Source: Branchiostoma belcheri | Lineage: Eukaryota; Chordata; Leptocardii; Amphioxiformes; Branchiostomatidae | Direction: 5' to 3' | NCBI RefSeq assembly: GCF_001625305.1 | Contig: NW_017802824.1 | Location: forward strand, 720,733 to 784,732 | Length of the DNA: 64,000 bases | Shown here: positions 60,133 through 64,000 of the stretch, in pieces | How the letters are laid out: the number at the start of each line of letters is the position of its first letter | How positions within the stretch are numbered: position 1 is the first letter of the stretch | The notes under the pieces: generated by a model | The model's database searches: none | Seen by the model: the letters and a program-made list of their open reading frames with translations, nothing else | What the model was told of the DNA's origin: nothing | Made by a program: the position numbers and the translations under genes

Positions 60133-60322
60133 GCGTGATGACTTTCGCTAAAATTACAGAGTAACAAGCCCAAATCCCCATTCATAAACAATGGGACTTT
60201 CCACGAAGAAAGATGTCAAATTTCACAAAATCTAGAGACGCGGCAAAAATTCAAACTAGGTGGCCTTGAGCGCCGCCAAATTCCCTACAAAATGACACCA
60301 AAACCAAGAAGATTGACCTTAC

Positions 60323-60384
60323 CTGAGCGACGCGATGGCAGAAAATGTGTCTCGCTTCGATCGCCGATTCAAGAAGGCCGCCAT
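60323..60384 (-). CDS. Putative small protein, exon 1 of a copy cut by the gap
   Basis: Same first exon as at 62808-62869 (begins MAAFLNRRSKRDTF, donor GTAAGG). Part of exon 2 is visible at 60133, and the remaining exons lie in the gap. Confidence 0.35.
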
Positions 60385-61079
60385 TTTGAGAGGTGACCCC
60401 GGCTTGAACTCTGACGTAATGGCGTCGCGCTACCTGATTCGTCTGTTGAGCAATGTTGAGTGCTCAACGTGGCTCAATGATTGGTCCGTTGAGCACTCAA
60501 CTTGCTCAACGTCGCTCAACCATTGGTCGCACTCAGGGACTTGCCCGTTCGCCCGCCTGGGAACGGCGAATGGTCCCCCCAAGTCCCTACTGCTCAACCT
60601 GGGAGATCGAGATCTTAGAGATTTTAGAGATCGACGAGATATTATGTATTCCATCTCTGGGGATCATAAAACCGTGGATTTTTAGATAAATTCAGCTCGA
60701 AAAGTCGGTGTATGATCCTAGAATTCCTTGCTGATGTTTACAGTCTCTGTTCCACCTGTTTGAATATGTTAATTATTGAAGTAGATGCTTGGAGAAAGTG
60801 ATAAATTTGAATGAAGTTAAGATATATTTTAAATATGATAGTACTTGAAATTTCTCATAGATTCTAGTTAATCATTAGGACCTGTATAAGGTTAAGAGAA
60901 TTCAGGTTCTGCGGCACTTGGAGATGCCAGCTACCCTTAGGCAGCCCCCCTTGGTCAGAACTTAGAACCCTTCTTTCCTTGTTCAGGTTCCATTCCCTTT
61001 TATATTTTAAAGAGAAGCAGATGAAAATAGATCGGAGCAATAGTAGTTGGTCCCTGCCTGTAGAGAGGACTGTGTGGGT

Positions 61080-61925
61080 ACTGGTGCAGGTCAGGGTGGC
61101 TGTTACGGTGACTGTCCAAGCGTTGTATGCTGTTGCAGGTTAGGGTGGCTGATATGGTGACTATCCATGCGTTGTATGCTGTTATAACATGTTGCAGGTT
61201 AGGGTGGCTGTTACTGTGGCTGTCCATGTGTTGTTTAAGTTCTGTTGCAGGTTATGGTAGCTGTTACGGTGACTGTCCATGCGTTGGATGCTGTTGCAGG
61301 TTAGGGTGGCTATCACAGTGCTGTCCATGTGTTGTGTAAGTACTATAGCAGGTTATGATGGCTGTTACGGTGACTGTCCATGCATTGTATGCTGTTGTAG
61401 GTTAGGGTGGCTATTACAGTGCTGTCCATGTGCTGTGTAAGTACTATAACTGGTTATGGTGGCTGTTATGGTGACTGTCCAAGCGTTATATGCTGTTGCA
61501 GGTTATGGTGGATGTTACGGTGACTGTCCATGCGTTGTATGTTGTTGCAGGTTAGGGTGGCTATCACAGTGCTGTCCAGGTGTTGTGTAAGTACTATAGC
61601 AGGTTATGATGGCTGTTACGGTGGCTGTCCATCATGCGTTGTATGCTGTTGCAGGTTAGGGTGACTATTACAGTGCTGTCCATGTGTTGTGTAAGTACTA
61701 AAGCAGGTTATGGTGGCTGTTATGGTGACTGTCCTTGTGTTGTATGCTGTTGCAGGTTATTATGGCTGTTACGGTGGCTGTCCATGTGTTGTATAAGTTC
61801 TGTTGCAGGTTATGGTGGCTGTTACGGTGTCTGTCTATGTGCTGTATACTGTTGCAGGATATGGTGGCTGTTACGGTAGCTGTCCATTTGTTGTATACTG
61901 GTGCAGCTTGTGGTGGCTGTCCATG
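61080..61925. repeat. About 50-bp minisatellite in unit 3
   Basis: Same repeat as 57634-58375, with a different number and order of variants (for example, CAGTGCTGTCCATG units are common here). Confidence 0.85.
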
Positions 61926-61937
61926 TGTCCTCACACA

Positions 61938-62869
61938 TCACACGTATACTCCTTCGGGTTTGGGGCGTGAAGCTTCGTGTGCAGGGTCAGGTTTAACTCC
62001 ACTGTAAAAGGACAAAGAAGCAGATAGTTAAAACATGTACTTAATATTACAATGACTACATGGTGCAGTTCAGTTTGTGTATAGGTCTAAAATCTATCAG
62101 TTGTCAAACTACTAAGAGGCTGTCAATAGACATGCAACTATTGAACATTTTTGCTTATATACAATATCAGCATGGGCTCGCATGGAAATCAGTCTAAATG
62201 ACTGAAGGGACCACCCTCTTGTTTATAAGATGAATACAATAAAAGCATGAATATAATACATGTACATATACATAACATAATACACCCTAAGAATCCGTTT
62301 CAAATTGCATTAACAACAAGCCACACACGTACTTCATTTACACAGAGGCTTTTTCAATATTTTCACAAATCTGCAGCATGCCATTGATAACAATCTAAGT
62401 GAAACTTACCTCATATTATTGGCAATTCTGTTCACATTCATAGTACCACCCCAATCAGCATCTCTTAACTATGGTATTTTGGACGATAGACGTTGACGTT
62501 TTTCAGAAAATCAATCGCCAGTGAAACATCCACACCTAGACATCTTCGTGCACAACCAAATGACATTTAAAAAGAGCCAAGAATGGAGAAGATTGGACTT
62601 ACCTGAGCAAAATTACAGCGTGATGACTTTCGCTAAAATTACAGAGTAACAAGCCCAAATCCCCATTCATAAACAATGGGACTTTCCACGAAGAAAGATG
62701 TCAAATTTCACAAAATCTAGAGACGCGGCAAAAATTCAAACTAGGTGGCCTTGAGCGCCGCCAAATTCCCTACAAAATGACACCAAAACCAAGAAGATTG
62801 ACCTTACCTGAGCGACGCGATGGCAGAAAATGTGTCTCGCTTCGATCGCCGATTCAAGAAGGCCGCCAT
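61938..62869 (-). CDS. Putative four-exon small protein, unit 3 copy
   Basis: Exons 62808-62869, 62603-62632, 62410-62427 and 61938-62001 have the same lengths (62, 30, 18, 64 nt) and phases as the unit 1 copy. The product differs by two residues in exon 1 (V4F and L18A) and is otherwise the same 57 residues. Confidence 0.4.
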
Positions 62870-63049
62870 TTTGAGAGGTGACCCCGGCTTGAACTCTGAC
62901 GTAATGGCGTCGCGCTACCTGATTCGTCTGTTGAGCAATGTTGAGTGCTCAACGTGGCTCAATGATTGGTCCGTTGAGCACTCAACTTGCTCAACGTCGC
63001 TCAACCATTGGTCGCACTCAGGGACTTGCCCGTTCGCCCGCCTGGGAAC

Positions 63050-64000
63050 GGCGAATGCGCCCCCCAAGTCCCTACTGCTCAACCTGGGAGATCGAGATCT
63101 TAGAGATCGACGAAATTAGGGTTTTAGGGATCGTAAAATTGTGGATTTTAACATATTTTAGCTTGGAAAACGAGGTGAATGATCACACTTCAAGGGCCCT
63201 AATTAAAGGGAAATCAATGATCCATCAGTGTTGAATATTGTTAAAAGGATGCCAACTAGAGAGGCCGACATTTGCTTGGGAGCAAATACAGCATATTTCA
63301 GTCCATCTCCCTCCCACGCAAAAGTGGACTATTCCAAACTTACCCCAGTGTAAAACTGGCAAAGATTCTCAAATAAATGAATTATATAGTAGCTATGTAA
63401 TTGAGAACAAAGATGCAAGAGCAAGCACATTGAATCTCGAAAGCTTTACTAGTCTTATTACAGGTATGCAAATACTAACAATGATGAGATTTGATACATT
63501 TTGAAGGTCTTAGGCACATAAAATTGAATGTGTGGGTCATTACGCACGACTTACGTGCAATGTGACCTCAGGTAACCCGCTATGGAACACATGTTCCATG
63601 GCCAACGGCAGATGGAACAGGCCATTCTTTAGATAGAACATGGAACGGGTATAGCACTTTTGGCCCTTTTTTTTGCTGAAAATAGCCATTGAAGTCCCCC
63701 AAATGAGTCATTTGGAAGTGGTGTATGCCAAATATGTGACTGCTATTCTGAAGACACATCTTCAAGGTACCTTTATACCGAATTTCAGATCATTTGGTTG
63801 TAAAACCAGGGCTCAGGATCCAAAAATCCATTTTTTGGCGAAAAATGCCCCAAAAAACCTTTATAAAAATTTTTCAAAGGCATGTATCAAAAAAATGAAA
63901 AAAACGCCTGGGGGTATTCGCCCACTCTACCTCCATGCCAAATTTCAAGTCATTTGGCTGAATGATGGCGGAGTTGAATCCCTTTGAGTGTTTGGCAGGA
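63050..64000. other. Start of a further 5S-associated unit, then unassigned sequence
   Basis: The first 60 or so bases match the left end of unit 3 (GGCGAATGCGCCCCCCAAGT), then the sequence diverges. The rest has open frames up to 104 codons without recognisable content and a palindromic GGAACACATGTTCC at about 63583. Confidence 0.5.

Larger units (their letters stand above)
60565..63038. mobile_element. 5S-associated unit 3 (2474 bp)
   Basis: A complete unit between two CGCCTGGGAAC junctions (60554-60564 and 63039-63049). It repeats the layout of unit 1: GGTTCTGCGGCACTTGGAG (60911), minisatellite, four-exon small gene, GTTGAGC region. Confidence 0.65.

Noticed and set aside
59604..60191. 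Open frames crossing the N run
   Set aside because: Most of their length is undetermined sequence.

Overview
This looks like intron-rich invertebrate deuterostome DNA, most likely amphioxus (Branchiostoma). That is an inference from gene content (SETD4, COX6A, a fibrinogen-related receptor, C-type lectin and fucolectin-like exons), phased introns, many short inverted-repeat elements, tRNA-derived SINEs and several non-LTR/Penelope fragments. No species-diagnostic sequence was checked. All gene models below were assembled by hand from open frames, GT/AG boundaries and matching intron phases.

Layout. 1-2058 (+): last three exons of a classic short-chain dehydrogenase/reductase resembling BDH1. 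3130-6572 (-): nuclear gene for cytochrome c oxidase subunit 6A, with two alternative 90-nt last exons. 8974-19260 (+): nine-exon SETD4 methyltransferase gene. A two-domain GNAT acetyltransferase gene (10213-11193, -) lies in its first intron and carries one in-frame TAG. 22229-26361 (-): six-exon type II membrane fibrinogen-related protein (FIBCD1-like). 28562-32604 (+): fragments of a LINE and a fucolectin-like domain, then a C-type lectin domain whose intron holds a LINE with a 691-codon reverse-transcriptase frame. 33634-42116 (-): a 27-exon gene for an 826-residue coiled-coil protein, with seven tandem exons of exactly 105 nt and a duplicated first exon/promoter carrying RFX X-box motifs. 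44985-45480: a 21-bp coding-phase minisatellite.

45955-56796 is a 5S rRNA tandem array: 34 complete genes, 30 of them in a uniform 310-bp period, with degenerate units at both edges. The last 5S gene is broken at base 102 by a 2.7-kb block, and 5S sequence resumes at base 92, leaving an 11-bp duplication (CGCCTGGGAAC). The same 11 bp separates further copies of the block at 60554 and 63039, so the region to about 63.1 kb reads as 2.5-2.7-kb units joined through a short piece of 5S gene. Each unit holds a minisatellite, a putative four-exon 57-codon gene (-) and a promoter-like region. A 358-base assembly gap (59775-60132) interrupts this region.

The protein genes do not form a pathway. COX6A acts in mitochondrial respiration, SETD4 and the GNAT protein modify proteins or small molecules, the fibrinogen and lectin genes suggest recognition or immunity, and the coiled-coil gene has a cilium-type promoter motif.
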